Positions 25,467 to 33,970 of a stretch of DNA of 64,000 nt are shown here, in pieces. Source of the stretch: Proteus faecis (GTDB lineage: Bacteria; Pseudomonadota; Gammaproteobacteria; Enterobacterales; Enterobacteriaceae); the NCBI RefSeq assembly GCF_003144395.1, contig NZ_PENZ01000027.1:186001-250000 (forward strand), read 5' to 3'. The notes below the pieces were generated by a model, which ran no database searches, was not told the origin of the DNA, and saw nothing but the letters and a program-made list of their open reading frames with translations. The first letter of the stretch is position 1. Every line of letters begins with the position of its first letter. A program made the translations under genes and the position numbers.

Positions 25467-25507
25467 ATAGTAACCACTTTTTTTTGCATTGGCAATTAAA
25501 AAGTGGT
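25467..25507 (-). promoter_or_regulatory. rtcB2-prfH promoter with overlapping inverted repeat
   Basis: Minus-strand -35 TTGCCA (25490-25495) and -10 TACTAT (25467-25472) with exact 17-bp spacing. A 10-bp perfect inverted repeat (ACCACTTTTT at 25473-25482, AAAAAGTGGT at 25498-25507) brackets the -35 and would suit a repressor. The sequence after the -10 is GCCCGCG, a GC-rich discriminator like those of stringently controlled promoters. Confidence 0.6.
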
Positions 25508-25606
25508 GTGATTTTTCTTTATTTTAAAAAACAGAATGAATAGATTTTATTTAATTTAAAGTTAATTTTCTTTTATTTACTATTTTAGTTAATACTCTAT
25601 TTTTTA

Positions 25607-26383
25607 TTAATAAATCACTTTTACTGAGCTTTTTCGGCAATAATCTTCGTAATCATCCGTTAATTTTCTATCTGTGATCACAACATCAAATTGCGCTAAA
25701 TCACCCATATTGGCTGTCGCTGTTTCATCAAAATAGTGATATTTAGTGAGTAAGATCTTACGAATAGATTTGTCCATCGCTTTTTTCTTCATATAAAGAT
25801 CGTCGATGCTATAACAGGTCACGCCAAAATCGAGATGTACCCCTTCGGCTGAAATAAAGGCTTTTTTAGGATTAATGCTATCAAGATAAGAGGGTTGGGT
25901 TGGATTGAAGAATGAATCACTTTTAGGGCGGTATTCACCTCCGCAAAGTAATACGGTGGCATTTTTTTTCTGACTTAATGCTAAAAATACTCGATGAGAA
26001 TAACAGATCCCAGTGAAATGCAGGTTATCGGGAATAAGCTCAATCAGTGTGGGAATAAATTGTCCGTTATCGAAAAAAAGAACATCGCCCTCAGACACCA
26101 TGCCAGCAGCAAGATTAGGAATATGAAGTTCTTCTGCTTGATCCGGCGTAATAATATTGGAGGATGTTGATAGCGATCCTGCATGAGGTTGGGCTAATGC
26201 AACAATATAGCCGCCTAATAATGACATTGGGAACGGGTTTTCAGCATCAGAGCTAAGATCTCGTCTAATCGTCATCTCAGAAACTTCAAGGATCCTTGCG
26301 GCGTCTTTAAGATGTATGCGACCTGAGCGTTTTATACATTCACTGAGGCGGCGCAAACGTTCGTGCTGTTTGGTCTCTATCAC
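25607..26383 (-). CDS. deoR: Deoxyribose operon repressor DeoR
   Basis: The 258-residue regulator has an N-terminal helix-turn-helix (LKDAARILEVSEMTIRRDL) and a C-terminal sugar-phosphate domain (VLFFDNGQFIPTLIELIP, ICYSHRVFLALSQ, LLCGGEYRPKSD, GVTCYSIDDLYMKKKAM). It aligns along its length with E. coli DeoR, which responds to deoxyribose-5-phosphate. It uses a GTG start with AAGGA upstream. It follows deoC on the same strand after 55 bp, so the aldolase and its regulator are likely co-transcribed. Confidence 0.9.
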   Translation of the reverse strand: MIETKQHERLRRLSECIKRSGRIHLKDAARILEVSEMTIRRDLSSDAENPFPMSLLGGYIVALAQPHAGSLSTSSNIITPDQAEELHIPNLAAGMVSEGDVLFFDNGQFIPTLIELIPDNLHFTGICYSHRVFLALSQKKNATVLLCGGEYRPKSDSFFNPTQPSYLDSINPKKAFISAEGVHLDFGVTCYSIDDLYMKKKAMDKSIRKILLTKYHYFDETATANMGDLAQFDVVITDRKLTDDYEDYCRKSSVKVIY

Positions 26384-26438
26384 CGAAGGATCCTTGTATT
26401 ATCGAATAGCGCACTCCAAAAAAAGATACGCTAAATAA

Positions 26439-27107
26439 TTAGTAAGTTGATTCAGGTGCATCTGAATCTGTTGCGATAGCGACACTTGCGCTAGCTCCGA
26501 TACGTGTTGCTCCTGCTTTGATCATGTTTAGTGCTGTTTGGCGATCGCGAACACCACCAGATGCTTTCACGCCAACTTCATCACCAACGGTTTTACGCAT
26601 CAAAGCAACATGATGTTCTGTTGCGCCCATTGTACTGTATCCTGTCGATGTTTTCACAAAATCAACGCGGATCTCACGGCACATTTCACAGACTAAACGT
26701 ACTTCGTCGTCAGTTAATAAGCAAGTTTCTAAAATCACTTTCAGAGTTGTATTACCACAAGCTGCTTTTACTGCTTCAATATCTTGTTTTACGAAGTCTA
26801 AACGACCGCTTTTTAACATACCGATATTGATAACCATATCGACTTCTTGTGCACCTTGACGAATAGCTTCAGCCGCTTCAAATGCTTTTGTTGCTGTTAA
26901 ACCAGCCCCAAATGGGAAGTCGATAACACAACATACTTTTACATCACTGCCTTCAAGGCAAGTTCTTGCTAAAGGGATGTAAGAAGTGTTAATACACACA
27001 GAGAAGAAACCGTGTTCAATTGCTTCAGCACACAATTTCTTGATTTGTGATTCAGTTGTATCTGCAGCAAGAAGAGTATGATCGATATAATTAGCTAATG
27101 GACGCAT
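26439..27107 (-). CDS. deoC: Deoxyribose-phosphate aldolase
   Basis: The 222-residue DERA is of the short type. The Schiff-base lysine lies in [10 protein letters not shown] and the second lysine in [16 protein letters not shown] lies at the N-terminus. It splits deoxyribose-5-phosphate into glyceraldehyde-3-phosphate and acetaldehyde. It is divergent from deoK, which makes the substrate. The shared 179-bp region has a CRP-like site for each direction. Confidence 0.95.
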   Translation of the reverse strand: MRPLANYIDHTLLAADTTESQIKKLCAEAIEHGFFSVCINTSYIPLARTCLEGSDVKVCCVIDFPFGAGLTATKAFEAAEAIRQGAQEVDMVINIGMLKSGRLDFVKQDIEAVKAACGNTTLKVILETCLLTDDEVRLVCEMCREIRVDFVKTSTGYSTMGATEHHVALMRKTVGDEVGVKASGGVRDRQTALNMIKAGATRIGASASVAIATDSDAPESTY

Positions 27108-27179
27108 AGTCTATTCCTTAGTAAAGAGATTGTTATTTTTCACTCATGTTAGTTTGGTAACATATTAGAGCCGTTTTAA

Positions 27180-27256
27180 TGAGATAACAATCACAGATGA
27201 TATCTAAATAACATTATACTGTTATACACCTAACAAAATGTCACTATTTTCACATT
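27180..27256. promoter_or_regulatory. CRP-like sites between deoC and deoK
   Basis: Reading the minus strand, TGTGATTGTTATCTCA (27180-27195) fits TGTGA-N6-TCACA with one mismatch and faces deoC. On the plus strand TGTCACTATTTTCACA (27239-27254) fits with one mismatch, 31 bp before the deoK start. Both suit catabolite control of deoxyribose use. Confidence 0.5.
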
Positions 27257-27286
27257 TGAGAATTTCATATAAGAGTAAGAGGCGCT

Positions 27287-28207
27287 ATGGATATTGCAGT
27301 GATTGGTTCAAATATGGTGGATTTGATCACCTATATAGATAGGATGCCAAAAGAGGGAGAAACCCTTGAGGCGCCGGCATTTAAGATGGGTTGTGGTGGT
27401 AAAGGGGCAAATCAAGCGGTTGCGGCTGCTAAACTAAATTCAAAAGTGATGATGTTAACAAAGGTCGGTGATGATATTTTCGCAGATAATACCATCATGA
27501 ATTTAGGATCTTATGGCATTAATACACGCTATGTTGAAAAAGTACCCGGCACAACAAGTGGTGTTGCCCCTATTTTTGTGACATCTCAATCATCAAATAG
27601 CATTTTAATTGTTAAAGGTGCTAATCAACATTTGTCGCCAGAAGATATTGATAGAGCGGCAGATAGCCTGAAAAAATGCAAAATAATCGTATTGCAATTA
27701 GAAATCCCGCTTGAAACGGTCTATCACGCTATTGAGTTCGGCAATAAACACCATATTCCTGTGTTATTTAACCCAGCACCAGCTTCAAAAGCATTAGATC
27801 TTGGTATTGCTGCTCGTTGTGATTTTTTTGTTCCGAATGAAACCGAACTTGAAATATTGACCGGTATGCCAATCACTACAATGGATGAAATTCGCAAAGC
27901 CGCTTATTCTTTACTACAAAAAGGATTTAAGAATGTCATCGTTACGTTAGGTGAAAAAGGTGCATTATGGATGAACGGCGAAATTGAAAAGCACATTCCT
28001 GCCATTAAAGTTGATGCAATAGATACCAGTGGAGCAGGGGATGCCTTTATTGGTTGTTTCTCCCATTATTATGTTCACACTAATAATATTGACGAAGCAT
28101 TAAATAAAGCAGTGATGTTTTCAGGCTTAAGTGTTGCCGGAAAAGGCACACAATCTTCTTACCCAAGCATTGAAGAGTTTGGGCTGTTTTTAGCACAAAA
28201 GAAATAG
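27287..28207 (+). CDS. deoK: Deoxyribokinase
   Basis: The 306-residue PfkB-family kinase has the same length as Salmonella DeoK and is almost colinear with it: MDIAVIGSNMVDLITY start, KMGCGGKGANQAVAAAKLNS, FFVPNETELEILTGMP, VTLGEKGALW, and the catalytic DTSGAGDAFIGCF with its anion-hole GAGD. It phosphorylates 2-deoxyribose so that DeoC can split it. Linkage to deoC and deoR favours deoxyribokinase over ribokinase. A sugar importer is not adjacent. Confidence 0.9.
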   Translation: MDIAVIGSNMVDLITYIDRMPKEGETLEAPAFKMGCGGKGANQAVAAAKLNSKVMMLTKVGDDIFADNTIMNLGSYGINTRYVEKVPGTTSGVAPIFVTSQSSNSILIVKGANQHLSPEDIDRAADSLKKCKIIVLQLEIPLETVYHAIEFGNKHHIPVLFNPAPASKALDLGIAARCDFFVPNETELEILTGMPITTMDEIRKAAYSLLQKGFKNVIVTLGEKGALWMNGEIEKHIPAIKVDAIDTSGAGDAFIGCFSHYYVHTNNIDEALNKAVMFSGLSVAGKGTQSSYPSIEEFGLFLAQKK

Positions 28208-28235
28208 TCACCTTCTACACTATCACATCTTTGTA

Positions 28236-28270
28236 TTCCACTTGCTTTCTTATTTAGAAGGTAAGTGGAA
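28236..28270 (+). terminator. Stem-loop after deoK
   Basis: TTCCACTT (28236-28243) pairs with AAGTGGAA (28263-28270), with further pairing inside. The downstream T-run is weak, so termination may be partial. Confidence 0.5.
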
Positions 28271-28343
28271 ATCATTTTAAATCAATATATTACTTTGTTT
28301 TTTGGTCAATATTGAATTTCTTGCAAACAAAAAATATTAACTT

Positions 28344-28363
28344 AATGTGATTGATTTCACGAA
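28344..28363 (+). promoter_or_regulatory. CRP-like site before murQ
   Basis: TGTGATTGATTTCACG (28346-28361) matches TGTGA-N6-TCACA with one mismatch. It lies about 80 bp before the murQ start and fits cAMP-CRP control, as known for E. coli murQP. Confidence 0.6.
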
Positions 28364-28441
28364 GTGGTGACAAATACCATTGAAATATAATTTCAGTAAG
28401 TGTAATTTTTAATGAAATTTGGTTTCGTTGGGGTTGTTGTG

Positions 28442-29356
28442 ATGAAAGAAGATGCATTAAGCGAATGTCTTAAAAATGAAAGCAATCAAGAAACAACACA
28501 GTTTTCTGAATTAAGTGCTTTAGAGTTGGTTACGCTTATCAATAGTGCAGATATGACAGTTGCAAGTGCGGTTAAAAAAGAATTACCCGCTATTGCTAAA
28601 GCAGTAGAAAAAATAACTGAACGTTTGCAAAAAGGTGGCCGTATTTTTTATGTCGGTGCCGGAACCAGTGGTCGATTAGCTGTACTAGACAGTGCAGAAT
28701 GCCCACCTACTTTTGGTGTCTCTCCTACATTAGTGCAGGCGATTATTGCTGGCGGTCATGATGCAATGTTAAAAGCAGTTGAAAATATTGAAGATAGCCG
28801 AGAGGCTGCAATTGAAGAGCTTCAACGCCGTCATGTTGGTGATAAAGATGTTGTTATTGGTATTGCAGCAAGCGGTCGTACCCCCTTCACCGTCGCAGCT
28901 TTGCAATATGGCAAAAAGTTAAAAGCATTGACAGTATCTATAACTACCCGTGGCAAAAGTATGATGAGTGAAATCGCTGACTTATCTATTGCGCCAGATG
29001 TGGGCGCAGAGGTGTTAACTGGTTCTACAAGAATGAAAAGCGGTACGGCTCAAAAAATGATTTTGGGTATGTTAAGTACTAGTGTCATGACTAAGCTTGG
29101 AAAAGTGCATAAAAACCTTATGGTGGATGTGATTGCAAGTAATGAGAAGTTGCAACGCCGTGCTGAAGGTATTGTTAGCGAAGTGTGTGGAATATCACAT
29201 GAAAGAGCCAGGACCTTGTTACAAATGGTGAATTATCATCCTAGAAAAGCCATTTTAATGTATGAACTTCACCTGAGTGTGGAGAAAGTGGAGCAAATTA
29301 CACAGCAATATCCTTATCGTTCACTACAACAGCAACTTGCCTTATTTAATGAATAA
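28442..29356 (+). CDS. murQ: N-acetylmuramic acid 6-phosphate etherase
   Basis: The 304-residue SIS-domain enzyme removes the lactyl ether from MurNAc-6-P to give GlcNAc-6-P. Signatures are GRIFYVGAGTSGRLAVLDSAECPPTF with the catalytic Glu, IAASGRTPFTVAAL, and EVLTGSTRMKSGTAQKM. The ATG at 28442 is preferred: GGGG lies 9 nt before it and the N-terminus then matches E. coli MurQ in length. The upstream ATG at 28412 remains possible. First gene of the mur operon. Confidence 0.93.
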   Translation: MKEDALSECLKNESNQETTQFSELSALELVTLINSADMTVASAVKKELPAIAKAVEKITERLQKGGRIFYVGAGTSGRLAVLDSAECPPTFGVSPTLVQAIIAGGHDAMLKAVENIEDSREAAIEELQRRHVGDKDVVIGIAASGRTPFTVAALQYGKKLKALTVSITTRGKSMMSEIADLSIAPDVGAEVLTGSTRMKSGTAQKMILGMLSTSVMTKLGKVHKNLMVDVIASNEKLQRRAEGIVSEVCGISHERARTLLQMVNYHPRKAILMYELHLSVEKVEQITQQYPYRSLQQQLALFNE

Positions 29357-29395
29357 CAATATGAGTAAACACTCTGAACTTTAGCAGGCACATAT

Positions 29396-30760
29396 ATGGC
29401 TAATAAAATAGAACATCTCGACACGTTAGCAATAGAAATAGAAAAACATGCTGGTGGGTTTCAAAATGTGGCAACCCTAACACATTGTATGACTCGTATT
29501 CGATTGATTTTAAAAGATAGTTCTCTATTTGATGCTGATGCTTTAAAACAAGTCGAAGGCGTTAAGGGCGTTGTATTCAATGGTGAGCAGCATCAAGTAA
29601 TTGTTGGAATGGGAACTGCGGCAAAAGTTTATTCCATCATGAATAAGCGTATGCAAAACAGTTCAGTCAGTAGTGAACATGAGACGGCGCCAACACCAGT
29701 AACAAAAGGCTTCTCAATTCGCCGTATGCTAAATACATTAGCGGCGATTTTTGTTCCAACAATTCCAGCTTTAATTGGCTGTGGTTTGATTATGGGGTTA
29801 ATTAATATTATCCGTTTAGTCGCACCGGGTTTAGTTGAGCAATTTCCTGAACTATTTAAATTATTCAAATTAATTGGTAGTACGGTATTTGCATATCTCT
29901 CTATTATGATTGGGATAAATACCGCTAAAGAATTGGGAGCATCAACTTCAATCGGTGCGGTCATGGCCGGATTATTAGCCATGCCTGGGCTTGCTGATAT
30001 CACCTTATTTGGTGAGAAGTTACAGCCAAACAGCGGCGGGATCTTTGCCGTATTGATGGTGGTTGTGTTCTCTTCAAAATTAGAATTATGGTTTCGTAGT
30101 ATCGTTAAAGAGAGTCTTGATCTTATCTTAACGCCATTTGTGACGATTTTAGTCTCTTCACTGGTGGCGATTATGATATTTCAACCTATCGGCCATTACC
30201 TTAATCAGTTATTAGCGCAAGGCGTATCATTATCACTATTGAATCAAGGTAGTGGCGCGGTTGTAACGGGGGCTGCGTTAGGCGGAAGTTTCTTATTTTT
30301 ACTCTTAACGGGATTACATCAAGGGCTGATTCCTATTCATACCGAAATTTTAAATACTTTTGGTTTAAATTATCTATTCCCTATTTTAGCGATGGGCGGT
30401 ATGGGGCAAGTAGGCTCTTGTTTTTGGGTTTATCTACGTACTAAAAATCAACGTTTAAAGAAAACATTAATGGGCGCATTACCCGTTGGTATTTTTGGCG
30501 TCGGCGAACCTTTATTATTTGGTGTTTCCCTTCCACTAGGAAAACCTTTTATTGCGGGATGTATTGGTGGCGCGGCGGGTGGCGCATTAATGGCATATTT
30601 CCAAGTTGGGATCATTATTCCATTTGGCACTGCTGGGTTATCATTAATTCCTTTAGTCGGCGATGGGCAAATTATTAAGTTCTTGATCGCGGTATTAGGT
30701 GCATGGATTGTCGGTTTTATTGCCAGTATGCTAATGGGATTTACGGATCCAGAGAAATAA
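29396..30760 (+). CDS. murP: PTS EIIBC for N-acetylmuramic acid
   Basis: The 454-residue product has an EIIB domain at residues 1-90 with the phosphorylated Cys in LTHCMTRIRL, followed by a ten-helix EIIC domain with the GEPLLFG-type motif (VGEPLLFGVSLPLGKPF). It lacks an EIIA domain and would use EIIA-Glc. It imports MurNAc as the 6-phosphate, the substrate of MurQ encoded 39 bp upstream. Confidence 0.93.
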   Translation: MANKIEHLDTLAIEIEKHAGGFQNVATLTHCMTRIRLILKDSSLFDADALKQVEGVKGVVFNGEQHQVIVGMGTAAKVYSIMNKRMQNSSVSSEHETAPTPVTKGFSIRRMLNTLAAIFVPTIPALIGCGLIMGLINIIRLVAPGLVEQFPELFKLFKLIGSTVFAYLSIMIGINTAKELGASTSIGAVMAGLLAMPGLADITLFGEKLQPNSGGIFAVLMVVVFSSKLELWFRSIVKESLDLILTPFVTILVSSLVAIMIFQPIGHYLNQLLAQGVSLSLLNQGSGAVVTGAALGGSFLFLLLTGLHQGLIPIHTEILNTFGLNYLFPILAMGGMGQVGSCFWVYLRTKNQRLKKTLMGALPVGIFGVGEPLLFGVSLPLGKPFIAGCIGGAAGGALMAYFQVGIIIPFGTAGLSLIPLVGDGQIIKFLIAVLGAWIVGFIASMLMGFTDPEK

Positions 30761-30784
30761 GTCAGAAATAAAAAGGATAACAGA

Positions 30785-31636
30785 ATGTCGACACTGACCA
30801 AAAAGCTTGAAAGTTTGCGAATACAAGGTAAAGGCACAGAGCAGCGTATTGCTGATTATCTATTACAGAATAGTAAGAATATTGCCAGTATGAATGCGGC
30901 TGATCTGGCACTTAAAGCCGGTGTAAGTAGTGCTTCTGTTATCCGTTTTTCTCGTCAAATGGGATACAGCGGTTATCCTGAATTTAAAATTGATTACCTT
31001 TCAGAAGAAAAGCAACAAAAAAGCAGTGGCGATATTCTTTATGGTAATTTAGCAAAAACAGATCCGACGGAATTAATTATTTCCAAAACGGGTCATCTAT
31101 TTACTAGTGCTATTCAGGATTCACTTGCGTTATTAGATCCCCATTATATTGATGTCTTAGCGGAAAAGATGGTCTGTGCAAAACGTATTGTATTGTTTGG
31201 TATTGGCGCATCAGCCATTGTGGCGAGTGATATTTTTCATAAATTAATTCGTGTAAATAAAAACACCTTATTTAGTCCAGATCTTCATGCTCAATTAGCG
31301 TATTCCGCCAATTTATCGGCGGATGATTTGGCTATTGCAGTGACTGCACGAGGCAATACTGCTGATATTAATCGAATGCTGAAATCTGCAAAAAATGAAG
31401 GTTGTTTAACAGTAGCATTAACGCGTTTTGGGCAAGATGAAGCCACTCGATTATCAGATTATACATTGCCTTATTTTTATGACGAGCAACACTCTCAATT
31501 AGGGGTGATCACGCCACAAGTTTTACAAATGGTGGCTTTTGATGTGCTGTTTTTTAAATATATGACATTAGCGAATGGGACGGCAGAAAAAGCACTATTA
31601 AAAGGGCGAGAAGCTGTTATGCAAGGAAATCAATAA
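30785..31636 (+). CDS. MurR/RpiR-family regulator
   Basis: The 283-residue product has an N-terminal HTH_6 domain (about 1-75, with ADLALKAGVSSASVIRFSRQMGYSGYPEFK) and a C-terminal SIS sugar-phosphate domain (GIGASAIVASDI, VTARGNTADI). By position it is the MurNAc-6-P-responsive regulator. In E. coli murR is divergent from murQP; here it is third in the operon, 24 bp after murP. Its TAA shares a base with the next ATG. Confidence 0.85.
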   Translation: MSTLTKKLESLRIQGKGTEQRIADYLLQNSKNIASMNAADLALKAGVSSASVIRFSRQMGYSGYPEFKIDYLSEEKQQKSSGDILYGNLAKTDPTELIISKTGHLFTSAIQDSLALLDPHYIDVLAEKMVCAKRIVLFGIGASAIVASDIFHKLIRVNKNTLFSPDLHAQLAYSANLSADDLAIAVTARGNTADINRMLKSAKNEGCLTVALTRFGQDEATRLSDYTLPYFYDEQHSQLGVITPQVLQMVAFDVLFFKYMTLANGTAEKALLKGREAVMQGNQ

Positions 31637-32424
31637 TGTTACTTATCACCACATTAGCGGTGGGTGCGGCCATTGGTTTAATAATAAGTACGACAGGTGT
31701 AGGTGGTGGTGTTATTGTTTTGCCTGTATTGACCTATTTTTTTGGTATGAATGCGTTAATGGCAGTGGCAACCGCCAATTTATTATCTATGTTGATGAAA
31801 GTCACGTCGTCTTATATGCATTTTCGCCTTGGAAACATTCCCTTTAAAAGAGCGATGATTGTATTAGGAATAATGCTACCAAGTACCTTTTTAGCCAGTG
31901 TGTTGGTAAATTATTTAGGTTCGTTAGAGCAGTATCAGCAACAAGTCGAGTGGGGGATTAATGCACTTGTTGTTGGGGCGATTATTTTTTCTCTATTTCT
32001 TTTTATTCAGAGAATGTTTTTCTCATTACCTTCCGCTGTGGTTGAAAATGCAACGTTAGCGCCTTTAAATATAAAAGCACTTTTACTGCCTGCGATTGCT
32101 GCAGGTGTTGTTTTAGGGGCAACTGGAGTAGGTGGTGGTGTGGTTGTATTACCATTATTGTTACGTTATGCAAATCTTTCTATTAAGCAAGCTATTGGTA
32201 CTTCTATATTTACCACAACATTATTATCGGGATCTTCAGCACTAGCCTATATGCAAGATGGGCATACGGATATTCATTTGGCACTCTTGTTATTCTTAGG
32301 CTCGTTAATCTCTATTCCGTTATCTAAGTGGCTATTGATCAGAATGCCTGACAGGATATTTCAGTATGCGACTTTGATTTTAATTATTTGTAGTGCCGTA
32401 ATGATGCTAGCTAAATTATTTTAG
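31636..32424 (+). CDS. TauE/SafE-family membrane transporter
   Basis: The 262-residue protein has about eight transmembrane helices. Two internal repeats each carry the family glycine motif (STTGVGGGVIVLPVL near 19 and GATGVGGGVVVLPLL near 175). Members export or import sulfite, sulfoacetate or other small anions. The start codon overlaps the stop of the regulator gene, so it belongs to the mur operon. Export of the lactate freed by MurQ is conceivable but is only a guess. Confidence 0.82.
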   Translation: MLLITTLAVGAAIGLIISTTGVGGGVIVLPVLTYFFGMNALMAVATANLLSMLMKVTSSYMHFRLGNIPFKRAMIVLGIMLPSTFLASVLVNYLGSLEQYQQQVEWGINALVVGAIIFSLFLFIQRMFFSLPSAVVENATLAPLNIKALLLPAIAAGVVLGATGVGGGVVVLPLLLRYANLSIKQAIGTSIFTTTLLSGSSALAYMQDGHTDIHLALLLFLGSLISIPLSKWLLIRMPDRIFQYATLILIICSAVMMLAKLF

Positions 32425-32724
32425 TATTGAAATGTATCATTAATGTTAATTGTAAAAATATAATTTAAATAATAGCTAAATAAAAAATTATTTTTATTGG
32501 CTATTTTTTTATTATCTTACTAATTTTATTGAAGTCATTTTTAATATGAAAACGATTATTCCTTATTTATTCTAGTGTTAATGGAATGTGTTATTAATAA
32601 TTTATTTTACTAATATATAGTTTTATCATAAATAGATAATTGCGATGATAATCACATTAATATTAATTCCTATGTGTTTCACTGTGATCCTCATTTAATA
32701 CCTATAAGTGACGGTACTAGTATT
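32425..32724 (+). promoter_or_regulatory. Promoter/leader region of the OTC operon
   Basis: This is a very A/T-rich spacer. TGCGATGATAATCACA at 32641-32656 is close to TGTGA-N6-TCACA and may bind CRP. No other ORF with a ribosome binding site is seen before the SpeFL-like ORF at 32725. Confidence 0.35.
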
Positions 32725-32826
32725 ATGGAAAATAATAATAGAAAAACACCTCATATTAGACGTATTGCCCACATTATGATGTATAAACAACGTCAGTGCT
32801 TCCATTTCTCTGTTTTTAACGGATAA
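32725..32826 (+). CDS. SpeFL-like ornithine-sensing leader peptide
   Basis: The 33-residue ORF begins MENNNRKTPHIRR and ends RQCFHFSVFNG. It aligns without gaps to E. coli SpeFL (34 residues), keeping MENN at 1-4, R6, P9, the HIRR motif at 10-13, H16-I17-M18, R23, F26, F28, F31 and N32. In SpeFL the N-terminal part forms an ornithine-binding pocket in the ribosome exit tunnel, and ornithine arrests translation at the end of the ORF, switching on speF. Here the downstream operon encodes ornithine carbamoyltransferase, carbamate kinase and an antiporter. The Shine-Dalgarno is weak. The identity is strong; the ornithine response is inferred. Confidence 0.9.
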   Translation: MENNNRKTPHIRRIAHIMMYKQRQCFHFSVFNG

Positions 32827-32852
32827 ACCCTCTTTTTATTTTCTAGAAATAT

Positions 32853-32904
32853 AAAACACACTTCTTAGTAACCTTGGTTATTGAGGTGGGTTTTCTTTTT
32901 TTTT
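32853..32904 (+). terminator. Intrinsic terminator between leader ORF and OTC gene
   Basis: A long stem: AAAAC (32853-32857) with GTTTT, CACTTC with GAGGTG, and AGTAACC with GGTTATT around a TT turn, followed by TTTTCTTTTTTTTT. It begins 26 nt after the leader stop codon and ends 58 nt before the OTC start. The layout is that of an attenuator. A stalled leader ribosome would sit just upstream of the hairpin. Confidence 0.85.
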
Positions 32905-32962
32905 AAATATCAAACTTTTTTTAACTCTATTATTATCAAAATAATTAGGAGATAGGATTATT

Positions 32963-33955
32963 ATGTCTATTAATATTAAAGGTAGAAGTTTTTTAAAATT
33001 ACTCGATTTCTCATCTGCTGAAATTCAATATTTATTAAAGCTTTCTAAACATTTTAAATCATTAAAAATGGCTGGTATTCCTCACCGCTCTTTGGAAGGC
33101 AAAAATATTGTTTTATTATTTGAAAAAACCTCAACACGTACACGCTGTGCCTTTGAAGTTGCGGGTTATGATTTAGGAATGGGTGTGACTTATCTTGATC
33201 CGGGCTCATCACAAATGGGAAAAAAAGAGTCTATTGAAGATACCGCGCGCGTGTTAGGGCGTTTCTATGATGGTATTGAATATCGTGGTTTTGATCAGTC
33301 ATTAGTTGAGGAGTTGGCTGCGAAATCAGGAGTACCAGTATGGAATGGTCTGACAGACAAATTCCATCCAACTCAGATGTTGGCGGATATGTTAACAGTG
33401 GAAGAAAACTTTGGTCATTTAAAAGGGCTTAAGTTGACTTTCTTTGGTGATGCTCGTAATAACGTTGCTAACTCTTTAATGGTGGTTTGCGCCAAATTAG
33501 GCTTACATTTTACAGCTTGTGGCCCAGCATCTTTAATGCCAGAAGAACAACTTGTGAAGGCGTGTCGTGCAATTGCGGCTGAAAACGAAGGTTCTATCAC
33601 ATTAACAGAAGATATCGAGAAAGGGGCAAAAGATGCTGATGTTCTCTATACCGATATTTGGGTTTCAATGGGTGAGCCAGATAGTGTTTGGGATGAACGC
33701 ATTCGCTTACTGAAAGCTTATCAAGTCAATGGTTCTATGATGAAAATGGCAAACCCTCATGCGATTTTCTTACACTGTTTACCTTCATTCCATGACCGTT
33801 TAACAACCATTGGCGAAGATATTTATCAAAAATTTGGTTTGAGTGAAATGGAAGTGGCGGACGATGTTTTTGAGTCTCGCCAATCAAAAGTTTTCGATCA
33901 AGCTGAAAATCGTATGCACACCATTAAAGCAGTTATGTTTGCAACGTTAAGCTAA
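32963..33955 (+). CDS. arcB: Ornithine carbamoyltransferase (likely catabolic)
   Basis: The 330-residue product has carbamoyl-phosphate motif STRT at 57-60 ([14 protein letters not shown]), [11 protein letters not shown], the ornithine SMG loop (DIWVSMGE) and HCLPSFHDR. It interconverts ornithine plus carbamoyl phosphate and citrulline plus phosphate. Co-transcription with carbamate kinase points to the catabolic direction, hence arcB rather than argI. An arginine deiminase gene is missing, so citrulline itself may be the fuel. AGGAGATAGG precedes the ATG. Expression is probably controlled by the SpeFL-like leader and terminator upstream. Confidence 0.9.
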   Translation: MSINIKGRSFLKLLDFSSAEIQYLLKLSKHFKSLKMAGIPHRSLEGKNIVLLFEKTSTRTRCAFEVAGYDLGMGVTYLDPGSSQMGKKESIEDTARVLGRFYDGIEYRGFDQSLVEELAAKSGVPVWNGLTDKFHPTQMLADMLTVEENFGHLKGLKLTFFGDARNNVANSLMVVCAKLGLHFTACGPASLMPEEQLVKACRAIAAENEGSITLTEDIEKGAKDADVLYTDIWVSMGEPDSVWDERIRLLKAYQVNGSMMKMANPHAIFLHCLPSFHDRLTTIGEDIYQKFGLSEMEVADDVFESRQSKVFDQAENRMHTIKAVMFATLS

Positions 33956-33970
33956 AGCAAGGAGTTAACA

